Shown one piece after another: positions 8,194-17,858 of a stretch of DNA of 64,000 nucleotides. Each line of letters opens with the position of its first letter. Within the stretch, counting starts at the first letter, position 1. The stretch covers positions 1,062,055 to 1,126,054 of the forward strand of contig NZ_JQMQ01000005.1 in the NCBI RefSeq assembly GCF_000744815.1. Reading direction: 5' to 3'. Source of the stretch: Phaeacidiphilus oryzae TH49 (GTDB lineage: Bacteria > Actinomycetota > Actinomycetes > Streptomycetales > Streptomycetaceae). Made by a program: the position numbers and the translations under genes. Under the pieces are notes generated by a model, which searched no databases, was not told the DNA's origin, and worked only from the letters and a program-made list of their open reading frames with translations.

Positions 8194-8586
8194 TCAGACC
8201 TTGATGACAGCGACGCGAGGATCGCAGAGCATCCGAAGGTCCTCCGGATCCGACGTGAGGATGGTGGTGGGAGCGGGGGCCGCGAGGGCCGTGGCGGCGA
8301 CGAGGGCATCCAGCGCGTACTTGTGACCGTGCAGGCCGGCTGCCACGAGCAGCTTGCTCGCCTGCCGGGCGATCGCCTCCGTCGGCGGCACGATGTTCAC
8401 GCGCGAGACGGCGTAGTCGAAACGGGCCTGGTTCACCCGGGGATCACGCGCCTCCACCAGCGTGACCGAACTGATCACCACGCGGATGTCCTCGGCCTCG
8501 GCCGCCACCAGCCATTCGATGAGCTCGGGACTACGTCGCACGAGCTTGGACAGGCCCTCGCAGTCCAGCACCAGCGTCCCGCTCAC
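8194..8586 (-). CDS. PIN-domain ribonuclease toxin (VapC-like)
   Basis: 130 aa. It carries the PIN acidic pattern: D8 in LVLDCEGL, E45 in SSVTLVEARDP, D93 in YALDALVAATA and D113 in ILTSDPEDLRML. PIN toxins are Mg-dependent RNases, often of tRNA or rRNA, held in check by a cognate antitoxin. It starts at a GTG that overlaps the antitoxin stop by 4 bp (GTGA), the usual antitoxin-first arrangement. Length and motif set are complete, so it is probably functional. Confidence 0.88.
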   Translation of the reverse strand: MSGTLVLDCEGLSKLVRRSPELIEWLVAAEAEDIRVVISSVTLVEARDPRVNQARFDYAVSRVNIVPPTEAIARQASKLLVAAGLHGHKYALDALVAATALAAPAPTTILTSDPEDLRMLCDPRVAVIKV

Positions 8587-8855
8587 GCCGCGTCCACGGA
8601 TCCGGAAGCCTCACCGCGCAGGATCGCGCGCTTCGCCTCCACGGCCGCGTTGTCCACCGGACCGCTCGCTTCCTCAGCATCCTCGATCAGTTCGCGGAGC
8701 CGCTCGCGCTCGAGCTGGCGCTGAATAAGGGCCTCGACATACGCGGACATGCCGCGCTTGCCGATCCGCTGCCGCAAGGCCGCGATCGTCCCCTCATGCA
8801 GAGAGACGGACACCGGCCGGGTCGGACCTTCTCCGGGGGCGGGGTGCTCAGCCAT
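8583..8855 (-). CDS. Ribbon-helix-helix antitoxin partner of the PIN toxin
   Basis: 90 aa from ATG 8855; a TTG 21 bases upstream is in frame but lies in the promoter. RPVSVSLHEGTIAALRQRIGKRG followed by SAYVEALIQRQLERERL reads as a beta-strand and two helices of a ribbon-helix-helix DNA-binding fold. The acidic C-terminal arm (IEDAEEASG...) would wrap the toxin. A TATGAT hexamer lies 6 bases upstream of the ATG and no Shine-Dalgarno is visible, so the transcript is probably leaderless. The palindrome over the promoter is a likely autoregulatory site. Confidence 0.82.
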   Translation of the reverse strand: MAEHPAPGEGPTRPVSVSLHEGTIAALRQRIGKRGMSAYVEALIQRQLERERLRELIEDAEEASGPVDNAAVEAKRAILRGEASGSVDAA

Positions 8856-8861
8856 GCGGGC

Positions 8862-8883
8862 ATCATAACAAATCAATTGTTAT
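8862..8883 (-). promoter_or_regulatory. Toxin-antitoxin promoter -10 and overlapping palindromic operator
   Basis: On the minus strand a TATGAT -10 box (8862-8867) lies 6 nt before the antitoxin ATG. It overlaps a perfect 7-bp inverted repeat with a 5-bp spacer, ATAACAAATCAATTGTTAT (8865-8883). The AT-rich palindrome stands out in GC-rich surroundings. Binding of the RHH antitoxin there would block RNA polymerase. No clear -35 is visible. Confidence 0.7.
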
Positions 8884-8917
8884 TCTGCTTGGAGGCCGTC
8901 GATGCTGCCATGAGACC

Positions 8918-9216
8918 CAATCTGCATCTCACCGACGAAGCCCTGCTGGTCGAGAAGTACGCGGTCAGCGGCGCCCAGTACGCCGACCTCGCCGCCCTGC
9001 GCGACGACCCCAGCGACGGCCTCCCCGGCATCGGCGAGGAGACCGCGGCCAAGCTGATCGCCCAGTACGGCGCCCCCCCGCGATCCGCGCCGCGGCCGCC
9101 GACCCCGCCAGCAAGCTCACCCCCACCCAGCGCAAACGCCTCACCGACGCCGCCGACTACCTCGACGTCGCCCCCCAGGTCGTCCGCGTCGCCACCGACA
9201 TCCCCCTCCCCGCCTT
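8918..9216 (+). pseudogene. Damaged duplicate fragment of the 5'-3' exonuclease gene
   Basis: This stretch repeats bases 415-723 almost exactly. Differences are a few substitutions, a 9-bp deletion in the helix-hairpin-helix region (GVPGVGEK becomes GIGEE), and a 1-bp loss at about 9072 that shifts the frame. Similarity begins abruptly at CAATCTGCA and ends abruptly after CCCCGCCTT. It has no start and no 3' end, so it cannot make a working enzyme. Same orientation as the gene at 1-862: the two copies bracket the island as direct repeats. Confidence 0.9.
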
Positions 9217-9316
9217 GTCGGCGGCCAGGTCTCTCCGCCCGCCTCGCCGCGCACGGCCGCAGGCCGCAAGGCGCGGGCCGCAAGCCGCAAGCCGGCCGGT
9301 CCCGCGCCCGCGGGCG

Positions 9317-10297
9317 TCAGCGCATCGGGCCGAAGGCGGCGGTGAGTTCGGCCAGCAGGGGGCCTGCGGCGGGATGCGGCGCCGCGGCCGCCCGGGCTGT
9401 CGGGGTGGCCGTGGGGCTTGGAGTGATCGCGTAGATCCCGCGGGTGGGGGGATCCACCAGGGCCACGGCGGAGACGTCCGCCCGCAGTGCGCCGGTCAGC
9501 ACCCCCGGCATCAGGGCGATCGCGTGGCCGGTCGCCACCAGCGCCAGCTTGCCGGGCAGATCGGCCGCGGCGAGCTCGACGCGCGCGGTGACGCCGGCCC
9601 TCGCGGCATGCCGGCGCAGCATGGCCGCCGAGCCCTCGTTGTCCTCGGCCCAGGTCTGATCCGCCAACTCCGTGATCCTCAGCCGGTCCCGCCCGGCCTG
9701 CGGATGATCCGCGGGCAGCACCACCACCATCTCGTCGAGGCCCAGGAACCGCCGCTCCACCCGCGGATCATCGGGCAGCCCCGGTGGCGCGTCGGTGACC
9801 ACGGCGAGGTCCAACTCGCCCACCGCCACCCGCTCGTGGAGGCGTCCGCTCAACCCCGGCAGCAGGCTCCACCTCGGGCGCGCCTCGACCGCGCCGGGCG
9901 CTTTCGCCTCCTCCCCCGCTCCTGCTTCCGGACCCGCCACCCCCGCCGCGTCGAGGACCCGCCGCATCGCGGCCGGGACCACCCCGGCGGCCAGCGACGG
10001 CGTCGCACCCACCGCCAGCGGCCGGGCGGGCACCCCGTCCCGGAGCTCCCGGACGGCCTCCACGGCCCGGTCCACCTCGTTGAGCGCGGCCAGCGCACGG
10101 CGGTGGAACACCTCCCCGGCCGGGCTCGGCCGCACGCCCCTCGGGTGCCGCTGGATCAGCGAGATCCCGAACCGCCGCTCCAGCGCGCCGATCTGACGCG
10201 AGACGGCCGACTGGGTATAGCCGAGCTCGACGGCGGCGGCGGACAGCGATCCGAGTCGGCAGACGGTCACGAACGTCCGCCAGGCGGTCAGCTCCAT
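9317..10297 (-). CDS. LysR-family transcriptional regulator
   Basis: 326 aa from ATG 10297 (MELTAWRTFVTVCRLGS). The winged HTH at residues 1-60 shows SLSAAAVELGYTQSAVSRQIGALERRFG. The effector-binding domain follows (PLAVGATPSLAAGVVPAAM..., LDLAVVTDAPP, VVVLPADHP). An insertion rich in Ala/Gly/Glu (GPEAGAGEEAKAPGAVEA) is unusual in the first ligand subdomain. It is divergent from the dehydrogenase gene with a 95-bp gap, the classic arrangement of a LysR regulator with its target, so it likely controls that gene and itself. The inducer is not predictable. Confidence 0.92.
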   Translation of the reverse strand: MELTAWRTFVTVCRLGSLSAAAVELGYTQSAVSRQIGALERRFGISLIQRHPRGVRPSPAGEVFHRRALAALNEVDRAVEAVRELRDGVPARPLAVGATPSLAAGVVPAAMRRVLDAAGVAGPEAGAGEEAKAPGAVEARPRWSLLPGLSGRLHERVAVGELDLAVVTDAPPGLPDDPRVERRFLGLDEMVVVLPADHPQAGRDRLRITELADQTWAEDNEGSAAMLRRHAARAGVTARVELAAADLPGKLALVATGHAIALMPGVLTGALRADVSAVALVDPPTRGIYAITPSPTATPTARAAAAPHPAAGPLLAELTAAFGPMR

Positions 10298-10392
10298 GCC
10301 CCGAAGTATGCCGTCGGCCATGCGTCGACGGCATGGCAGATCTGCGGTATCCGCGCTTGTCGCAGGTCAGGTCCGAACGCCAGGCTGGGGCC

Positions 10393-11763
10393 ATGACCGA
10401 ACCGCAGAACATCGCCGTCCTCGGCCTGGGCCGGATGGGCACCGCCATCGCGCAGCGACTCCTCGACGACGGTCGGCGGGTCGTCGGCTGGACGCGCTCC
10501 GGGCACGCGGGCGGCACCGCCGCCCTCGACACCGCCGCCGCCCTCGACACCGCCGCCGCTCTCGACATCGCCGCCGACCCGGACGAGGCCGTGGCGAAGG
10601 CCGAGGTCGTCCTGCTGACCCTGTTCGACGGCCAGGCCTGCCGGCAGGTGTTCGACCGGATCCTCCCCTCGCTGCCGGCGAACGGCGTCGTCGTCAACAC
10701 CGGCACCGTCGCCCCGGCAGAGGCGGCCGAGCTGGCCGAGCTGCTGGGCGAGCGCTATGTCCACGCCCCCGTCCTCGGCTCGGTGCCGGCCGCCGCCACC
10801 GGCCGTCTCCACCTCCTCGCCGCGGGCAGTCCGGAGGCGCTCGACCGGATCGGCTCGGTGCTGGCGGCGCTGGGCACCGTGCGGCGGTACCCGGACGCCC
10901 GCACCGCCGCCGCTCTCAAACTGGTCGCCAACCACGCACTGGCCGGTGCCGTCCTCACACTGCGCGACACACTGCGGCAGGCCGAGGCCCTCGGCCTGTC
11001 CCGCTCCGAGGCCCTGGACGTCCTCGAACTCGGCCTGCTGGGCGACCTCGTGGCCCGCAAGCGGCACCTCCTCGGTGTCTCCCGTCTCGCGACCGACAGC
11101 GCCGCTCCCGGCCCTGCCAACGGCCCCACCGCAGGTCCCGCCAACGGCCCCACCGCCGGCCCTGCCCCCCGTCCCACCGCCGGTCCCACCCCCGATCCCG
11201 CGGCCCACTCCACCGCAACCTTCACCGTCGGCGCCCTGGCCAAGGACATGGCGCTGCTGGCCGACGCGTCAACCCTCCCCGTGCCCTGCGCGGCCGAACT
11301 CGCCTCCGCCGCTGCCTCCACCACCACCTCCTCGACCACCTCCACCACCCCCTCGGAGGCCGACATCGCAGCCCTCGCCACCGCGCCGGCCCCGGACCAC
11401 GAAGCCCTCCTGGCGCCCCTGCGCGCCTACGCCCGCGGCCACGCCACCGGCGACCCCGCCCACTTCCGGACGGCGTTCCTGCCCACCGCCCACGTCGAAG
11501 GGATCCGGGACGGCGCTTTCGTCTCTTGGAGCCTGGACGAGTACTGCGCCCTCTTCCCCGGGCGGCCGGCCCCGGACGAGCCCGACCGCACCCGCCGCAT
11601 CGACGCGGTGGAGGCACACGGCACCGTCGCCACCGCGTCCATGACCCTCCGGCACGGCGAGGACGTCTTCACCGACGTCTTCCTGCTGGTCCGGGTCGAC
11701 GGCGGATGGCGGATCGCCAACAAGGCGTACCACCGGCGGAACGGACAATTCCTGAAAGACTGA
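10393..11763 (+). CDS. NAD(P)-dependent beta-hydroxyacid dehydrogenase/imine reductase-like protein fused to an NTF2-like domain
   Basis: 456 aa from ATG 10393. The N-terminal Rossmann domain has NIAVLGLGRMGTAIA and the family's helical domain with ALKLVANHALAGAVL, as in 6-phosphogluconate/3-hydroxyisobutyrate dehydrogenase relatives. A Pro/Ala/Gly linker with repeated TAGPANGP units (about residues 237-270) and an Ala/Thr-rich section separate it from a C-terminal domain (about 335-456). That domain reads as a lumazine-binding/NTF2-like fold (GDPAHFRTAFLPTAHVEGIRDG...DGGWRIANKAYH). The N-terminal half also has a short ALDTAA repeat. Substrate unknown; the small-molecule oxidoreductase role and LysR control are inferred from context. 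Confidence 0.85.
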   Translation: MTEPQNIAVLGLGRMGTAIAQRLLDDGRRVVGWTRSGHAGGTAALDTAAALDTAAALDIAADPDEAVAKAEVVLLTLFDGQACRQVFDRILPSLPANGVVVNTGTVAPAEAAELAELLGERYVHAPVLGSVPAAATGRLHLLAAGSPEALDRIGSVLAALGTVRRYPDARTAAALKLVANHALAGAVLTLRDTLRQAEALGLSRSEALDVLELGLLGDLVARKRHLLGVSRLATDSAAPGPANGPTAGPANGPTAGPAPRPTAGPTPDPAAHSTATFTVGALAKDMALLADASTLPVPCAAELASAAASTTTSSTTSTTPSEADIAALATAPAPDHEALLAPLRAYARGHATGDPAHFRTAFLPTAHVEGIRDGAFVSWSLDEYCALFPGRPAPDEPDRTRRIDAVEAHGTVATASMTLRHGEDVFTDVFLLVRVDGGWRIANKAYHRRNGQFLKD

Positions 11764-11844
11764 GCACAGTTGACCATCTGTCATCGTTCACTACCTTGAC
11801 GCGATCGGGCATGACGAGTTCACTGCCTTTCCACAAGTGTTCGG

Positions 11845-14226
11845 ATGCTCCATACAGCCCGTTCCGTCAACGTCGTCGAACGGATGGCCGGCATGCGCTT
11901 CGCACCGCACAGAACACGTCTCCCCCAGCTCTCCCGCAGATCCCGCAGTACCGTCCTGGTGGCCGCGCTCGCCCTGCTGGGGACGGGGGTCGGGCTGGGC
12001 ACCTCGACCGGGGCCCAGGCCTCGGCCACCCCCACCTACCTGAACGCCAACGCCCCCGTCCAGGCCCGGGTCGCCGATCTCCTCGGCCGGATGACCCTCA
12101 CCGAGAAGATCGGCCAGATGGACCAGGAGGCCCTGATCACGGTGCAGGGCACCTGCGACTGGGGCGGCGGCCTCCAGCTCAACCAGCAGTGCCTGCACAG
12201 CGTCCTGGTCGACAACGCGGTGGGCAACATGCTCTCCGGCGGCGGGATGCCGCCCGCGGTCAACAGCGCCAAGGACTGGGCGGATCTGACCAACACCCTG
12301 CAGAAGTACGCGATCACCAACTCGCGCCTGCACATCCCGATCACCTACGGCATCGACGCCGTCCACGGCCACAACAACGTGCTCGGCGCGACCATGTTCC
12401 CGCAGCAGATCGGGATGGGCTCGACCTGGGACCCGGCACTGGAGACCAAGGTCGAGCAGTCCACCCAGAAGGCGGTCAAGGCCACCGGCATCGACTGGGC
12501 ATTCGGGCCGGTCGCCGAGGTCGCCCGCGACCAGCGCTGGGGCCGCTACTACGAGGCCTTCTCCGAGGACCCGCTGCTGGCCGGGACGATGGCCGCGGCC
12601 GCGGTGAACGGCATCCAGGACAAGTCCAGCGGCAGCGAGGTCGCCGCCTCCGTCAAGCACTTCGCCGGCTACTCGCAGCCGCTCAACGGCCACGACCGGG
12701 TGCCCGCCGACTACTCCGCCCGCTACCTCCAGGACACCATCCTGCCCGCCTACAAGCAGGCGGTGGAGGCCGGAACGATGTCGGTGATGGCCGACTCCGG
12801 CGCGGTCAACGGCGTTCCGGTGACGGCCTCCCACTACCTCCTCACCGACGTGCTGCGCGGGCAGTACCACTTCAACGGCGTGGTGGTCAGCGACTGGGGC
12901 GACGTCCGCAACCTGCAGACCGCGTACCACATCGCCGCCGACTACCCGCACGCCATCGCCGAGGCGGTCAACGCCGGAGTGGACATGGCGATGGAGCCCA
13001 CCGACGCGGCCGGCTTCACCAAGGCCACCACCCAGGCGGTGGACGAGGGCCTGATCCCCAAGTGGCGGATCGACCAGGCGGTCGGCCGCATCCTCACCAT
13101 GAAGTTCAAGCTCGGCCTCTTCGAGCACCCCTACGTGGACGCCTCGCAGGCCGACGCCATCGTCAACGGCGCCGACACCGGGCTCTCCCAGCAGGCCGCC
13201 ACCGAGTCCTCGGTGCTGCTCCGCAACCAGGGCAAAACCCTGCCGCTGTCCAGCGCGGACAAGAGGATCGTGGTCACCGGACCGTCCGCGGACAACATGG
13301 CCAACCAGCTGGGCGGCTGGTCGATCGGCTGGCAGGGCGTGCCGTCCGGCACCACCGTCCCGGGCACGACCATCCTCCAGGGCCTGAAGGCCGACGCCCC
13401 GGCCGGCACCAGCATCGACTACCAGCCCGACCAGTCCGCCGCCGTCAGCGACCTCAAGGGGGCGGACGCGGCCGTGGTGGTGGTCGGCGACGGCCCCGGC
13501 GCCGAGGGCCCCAACGACCATCCGAACCCGACCCTGGACCCGTCGCAGCAGGCGCTGGTGACGGCGCTTCAGCAGACCGGCAAGCCGGTGATCGAGGTCG
13601 TCGTCGCCGACCGGCCGCTGGTCCTCGGCTCCGCGGCGACCCCGGACGCGCTGCTGATGTCCTGGCTGCCCGGCACCCAGGGCGGCGGGGCGGTGGCCGA
13701 CCTCCTCTTCGGCAAGGCGAACCCGAGCGGGAAGCTGCCGGTCTCCTGGCCCAAGGCGATCGGCAACGAGCCCGAGTTCTACCAGCAGCTCCCCGGCACC
13801 AACTCCGGTACGGACTCCGGCTACAGCCCGCTCTTCCCGTTCGGCGCCGGACTCTCCTACACCTCGTTCACGATCGGCGCGGCCACCCCGGACAAGTCCA
13901 CCACCGGTCGCGGCGGCAGCCTCGGCGTCAGCGTCCCGGTGGCGGACACCGGCAGCCGGGACGGCGACCTGATCGTGCCGCTCTACGCCTCGCAGCCGGT
14001 CAGCCGGGTGCTGGCGCCCCCGCGCTGGCTGGTGGGCTTCACCCGGGTGCATCTGACGGCCGGTCAGCACACCACCGTCCACATCTCGGTGGACCTCTCC
14101 AGCCTCGCCCGCACCGAGGGCGACGTCAACGGAGCCGGCCCGCAGGTGGTCGAGCCCGGCCAGTACACCCTCTCGGCCGGCGACGCCCTCAACGCCACCA
14201 AGGGAGGCTCCTTCACCGTCCAGTGA
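11845..14226 (+). CDS. Secreted glycoside hydrolase family 3 (beta-glucosidase-like)
   Basis: 793 aa from ATG 11845; ATGs at 11884 and 11893 are alternatives and none has a strong ribosome site. Basic residues (RRSRS) then LVAALALLGTGVGLG and a cut after AQASA form a signal peptide. The GH3 (beta/alpha)8 domain follows with LLGRMTLTEKIGQMDQ, KHFAGY and the nucleophile Asp in VVVSDWGDV. Next come the alpha/beta sandwich domain (SSVLLRNQGKTLPL...LLMSWLPGTQGGGAVADLLFGKANPSGKLPVSWP, read in pieces) and a C-terminal fibronectin-type domain. The family hydrolyses terminal beta-glucosyl or related residues; the exact sugar is not predictable. Strong terminator downstream. Confidence 0.93.
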   Translation: MLHTARSVNVVERMAGMRFAPHRTRLPQLSRRSRSTVLVAALALLGTGVGLGTSTGAQASATPTYLNANAPVQARVADLLGRMTLTEKIGQMDQEALITVQGTCDWGGGLQLNQQCLHSVLVDNAVGNMLSGGGMPPAVNSAKDWADLTNTLQKYAITNSRLHIPITYGIDAVHGHNNVLGATMFPQQIGMGSTWDPALETKVEQSTQKAVKATGIDWAFGPVAEVARDQRWGRYYEAFSEDPLLAGTMAAAAVNGIQDKSSGSEVAASVKHFAGYSQPLNGHDRVPADYSARYLQDTILPAYKQAVEAGTMSVMADSGAVNGVPVTASHYLLTDVLRGQYHFNGVVVSDWGDVRNLQTAYHIAADYPHAIAEAVNAGVDMAMEPTDAAGFTKATTQAVDEGLIPKWRIDQAVGRILTMKFKLGLFEHPYVDASQADAIVNGADTGLSQQAATESSVLLRNQGKTLPLSSADKRIVVTGPSADNMANQLGGWSIGWQGVPSGTTVPGTTILQGLKADAPAGTSIDYQPDQSAAVSDLKGADAAVVVVGDGPGAEGPNDHPNPTLDPSQQALVTALQQTGKPVIEVVVADRPLVLGSAATPDALLMSWLPGTQGGGAVADLLFGKANPSGKLPVSWPKAIGNEPEFYQQLPGTNSGTDSGYSPLFPFGAGLSYTSFTIGAATPDKSTTGRGGSLGVSVPVADTGSRDGDLIVPLYASQPVSRVLAPPRWLVGFTRVHLTAGQHTTVHISVDLSSLARTEGDVNGAGPQVVEPGQYTLSAGDALNATKGGSFTVQ

Positions 14227-14241
14227 CCCAGGCCCGCCACT

Positions 14242-14276
14242 GATCCCCGGCCCGCCTCCCCGGTGGGCCGGGGATC
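14242..14276 (+). terminator. Strong hairpin after the GH3 gene
   Basis: A perfect 12-bp stem (GATCCCCGGCCC at 14242-14253 with its complement at 14265-14276) closes an 11-nt loop 15 bases after the GH3 stop. There is no T-run, as is usual for actinobacterial terminators. Confidence 0.85.
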
Positions 14277-14326
14277 CGCGCGCCTGGGCCGGATGGCCCT
14301 TCCCGGCGGGCGGCGCCCTCGCGACA

Positions 14327-15324
<998 letters not shown>

Positions 15325-15328
<4 letters not shown>

Positions 15329-16569
15329 GCACCGTGCGCCGCCCCGCCGACGCCGACAGCGCCGGAAACGCCCGCACCGGCAGCGCCTACGCCGACACCG
15401 CCTCCGCCGTCGCCACCGTGGCCCTCAAGGACCTGCGGCAGCGGCTGCGGGACCGCTCCGCCTGGGTGATCGTCTTCCTGGCGCCGCTGGTCATCACCGG
15501 CCTGATGTCGCTGGCCTTCGGCGGCAGCACCACCTTCCACACCAGGCTCGCGGTGGTCGACCTCGACCACGGCGCCGCGGCGAAGGGCCTGCTGGACACC
15601 CTCCGCAGCCCGCAGCTCGCCCCCCTGGTCAGCGTCCGCGCCTATCCGAGCGGCGCCGACGCGGCCCAGGCGGTCCGGCACGGCACCCAACAGGCCGCGA
15701 TCGTCGTGCCGGCCGGCTTCACCGCCGCGATCGCCGGCGCGGCCCCGAAACCGGTGACCGTCCTCGACAACGTCGACTATCCGCTGCAGGCCCGACTCGC
15801 CGGCGCGGTGACCGAGTCCTACGCGGCCCAGGTCAACGCCGACCGGCTCGCGGTGGCCACCGCGCTGGCCGCCGGGGCGCTCCCCGCCGACCTGCCCAGG
15901 CTCTCCGCCGAGGCGGCCCGGCTGCGGCTGCCGGAGAGCACCCGCGCGGGGCACCTCGCCGGCTCCGAGCTCAAAGCCGTCAGCTACTTCGCGCCCAGCA
16001 TGGGGATGTTCTTCGTCCTGTTCACGGTCGGCTTCGCGGCCCGCGGCTACTTCACCGAGCAGCGGCAGGGCACCCTGGACCGGATCGCCGCGGCGCCGGT
16101 CGGCCGCAGCGCGCTGCTCCTCGGCAAGTCCGCGGTGACCTTCGCCTACAGCCTGGCCGGGCTGGCCACCACGCTGGTCGCGGCCCGCCTGCTGTTCGGC
16201 GCCCGGTACGCCGACCCGCTCGGTGCGGCGGCGCTCTGCGTGGGGATGGCGGTCGCCGTGGTCTGCCTGACCGCGCTGGTCATCGCGATCGCCCGGACCG
16301 AGCGGCAGGCCGAGCAGCTCTCCTCGGTGGTGGTCTTCGCGTTGGTGCTGCTCGGCGGCAACTTCGTGTTCGCCTCCGCCGGGCCGGCGGTCCTGCGCCG
16401 GCTGGCCCTGTTCACTCCCAACGGCTGGGCGCTGCGCGGCTTCACCGACCTCGGCACCGGCGTCGGCGGCCTGGCGGCGGTGGGCCGGCCGCTGCTCGGC
16501 ATCGCCGCCTGCTCGGCGGTGATCGCGCTGGTCACCGCGGTGCTGCTGCGCCTGAGGAGGAGCGGATGA
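15325..16569 (+). CDS. ABC-2 type permease (first of the pair)
   Basis: 414 aa from GTG 15325. An N-terminal TM helix (WVIVFLAPLVITGLMSLAFG) is followed by a large extracytoplasmic domain of about 190 residues. A C-terminal block of five or so membrane segments follows, containing YFTEQRQGTLDRIAAAPVGR, the conserved cytoplasmic loop of ABC-2 transporters. Start and stop overlap both neighbours (GTGA and ATGA). It pairs with the next permease as a heterodimer driven by the upstream ATPase. Confidence 0.92.
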
Positions 16570-17768
16570 ACGCCTGGCGAGGCCCCGGCCCGGCCGGACG
16601 GGCACTGGCGGTGACCGCGGCCACGCTGCGGCGGATGCTGCGCGACCGCGGGGCGCTGTTCTTCATGGTGCTGCTGCCGATCGGGATCATCGTGGTGGTC
16701 GGCGTGACCGTCCGGGGCTTCGACCAGTTCCGGGTCGGCGTGGTCGCGAACGACGCCCGCGGTCAGGTCTCGCGCAGCCTGGTCGGGACCCTGGAGCACT
16801 CCCCGGGCCTGCGCGTCCACACGTACCCGCGGGAGTCCGCGGCCCGGACCGCCCTGCGGCGCAGCGAACTCGACGTGCTGGTGGTGGTGCCTCCGGGGCT
16901 GGACCGGGCGGCGCCGGGTCCCGGGGAGATCACCATCCCGGTGCTGGTCTCCCCGGCCTCCACCAGCGGCCAGGCCGCCGCCACCGCCGTCGAGTCGGCC
17001 GTCGCCGGCCACGCCGGACGGGTGGAGGCGGCGCGGTTCGCCGTCACCGAGACGGGCGGGGCCTTCGACGACCGCTTCCGGCTGGCCGGCCGCGCCCAGG
17101 CCGGCAGCCCGACCGTGGCCGTGACCAGGCAAACCGTCAACGGGCAGAGCGCGACCCTGCCGTTGGGCTACAGCTACAGCACCCCGACCATGCTGGTGCT
17201 CTTCGTCTTCATCAACGCGGTCTCCTCGGGCGCGGCGATCGTGCAGAACCGCCAGTCCGGCGTCTACGCCCGCGCGCTGGCCGCGCCGATCGGCGCGGGC
17301 ACCCTGATCCTCGGCGAGACGCTGGCCTATCTGCTGCTGGCGCTGGTCCAGTCGGCGCTGATCGTCGGCATCGGGTCGCTGGCCTTCGGCGTGGCCTGGG
17401 GGGCGTCGGGCGCGGCCGCCGCGCTGATCGTGCTGTGGGCCCTGGTCGGCACCGGGGCGGGCCTCGCGGTGGGCGCGCTGTTCCGGACCCCTGAGCAGGT
17501 GCACTCGATCGGCCCGGCGGTCGGCGTCACCATGGGGATGCTGGGCGGCTGCATGTGGCCGCTGGCGGTGGTCCCCGGCTGGCTGCGGGCGGCCGGGCAC
17601 GCCGTCCCGCAGGCCTGGGCGGTGGACTCGTGGACCGAGCTCCTCTCCCACCACGGCGGCCTGCCGGACATCCTCGGCCGGCTGGCCGTCCTGGCCGGGT
17701 ACGCGGTCTTCCTCCTCCTGCTGGCCACCCTGGCGCTGCGCCGCCGCCTGACCACCCTTCCGGGCTGA
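16566..17768 (+). CDS. ABC-2 type permease (second of the pair)
   Basis: 400 aa with the same build as its neighbour: first TM at residues about 30-45 (LFFMVLLPIGIIVVVGV), an external domain, then NRQSGVYARALAAPIGAGTLILGE and five membrane helices, ending KRR-like (ALRRRLTTLPG). The external domain sequence differs clearly from the first permease, so the two are partners and not recent duplicates. Last gene of the operon. Confidence 0.92.
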   Translation: MNAWRGPGPAGRALAVTAATLRRMLRDRGALFFMVLLPIGIIVVVGVTVRGFDQFRVGVVANDARGQVSRSLVGTLEHSPGLRVHTYPRESAARTALRRSELDVLVVVPPGLDRAAPGPGEITIPVLVSPASTSGQAAATAVESAVAGHAGRVEAARFAVTETGGAFDDRFRLAGRAQAGSPTVAVTRQTVNGQSATLPLGYSYSTPTMLVLFVFINAVSSGAAIVQNRQSGVYARALAAPIGAGTLILGETLAYLLLALVQSALIVGIGSLAFGVAWGASGAAAALIVLWALVGTGAGLAVGALFRTPEQVHSIGPAVGVTMGMLGGCMWPLAVVPGWLRAAGHAVPQAWAVDSWTELLSHHGGLPDILGRLAVLAGYAVFLLLLATLALRRRLTTLPG

Positions 17769-17858
17769 GGCCGCGCCCGGCGCCGGCAGGCGGGCGGCAG
17801 CCCGGTCGCCGTCGGGTGCGGCACTTTCGCGGCCTCGCCGCGTCCGGCGCGCGTCGGG

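Noticed and set aside
8893-9434. A second functional 5'-3' exonuclease
   Set aside because: The copy lacks both ends of the gene and has a 1-bp frameshift plus a 9-bp deletion in the helix-hairpin-helix, so it cannot be functional.
10296-14243. A 1315-residue open frame running over the dehydrogenase and GH3 genes
   Set aside because: It is Arg/Pro/Gly-rich with no family features and lies out of frame over two well-supported genes; long open frames of this type are normal in high-GC DNA.
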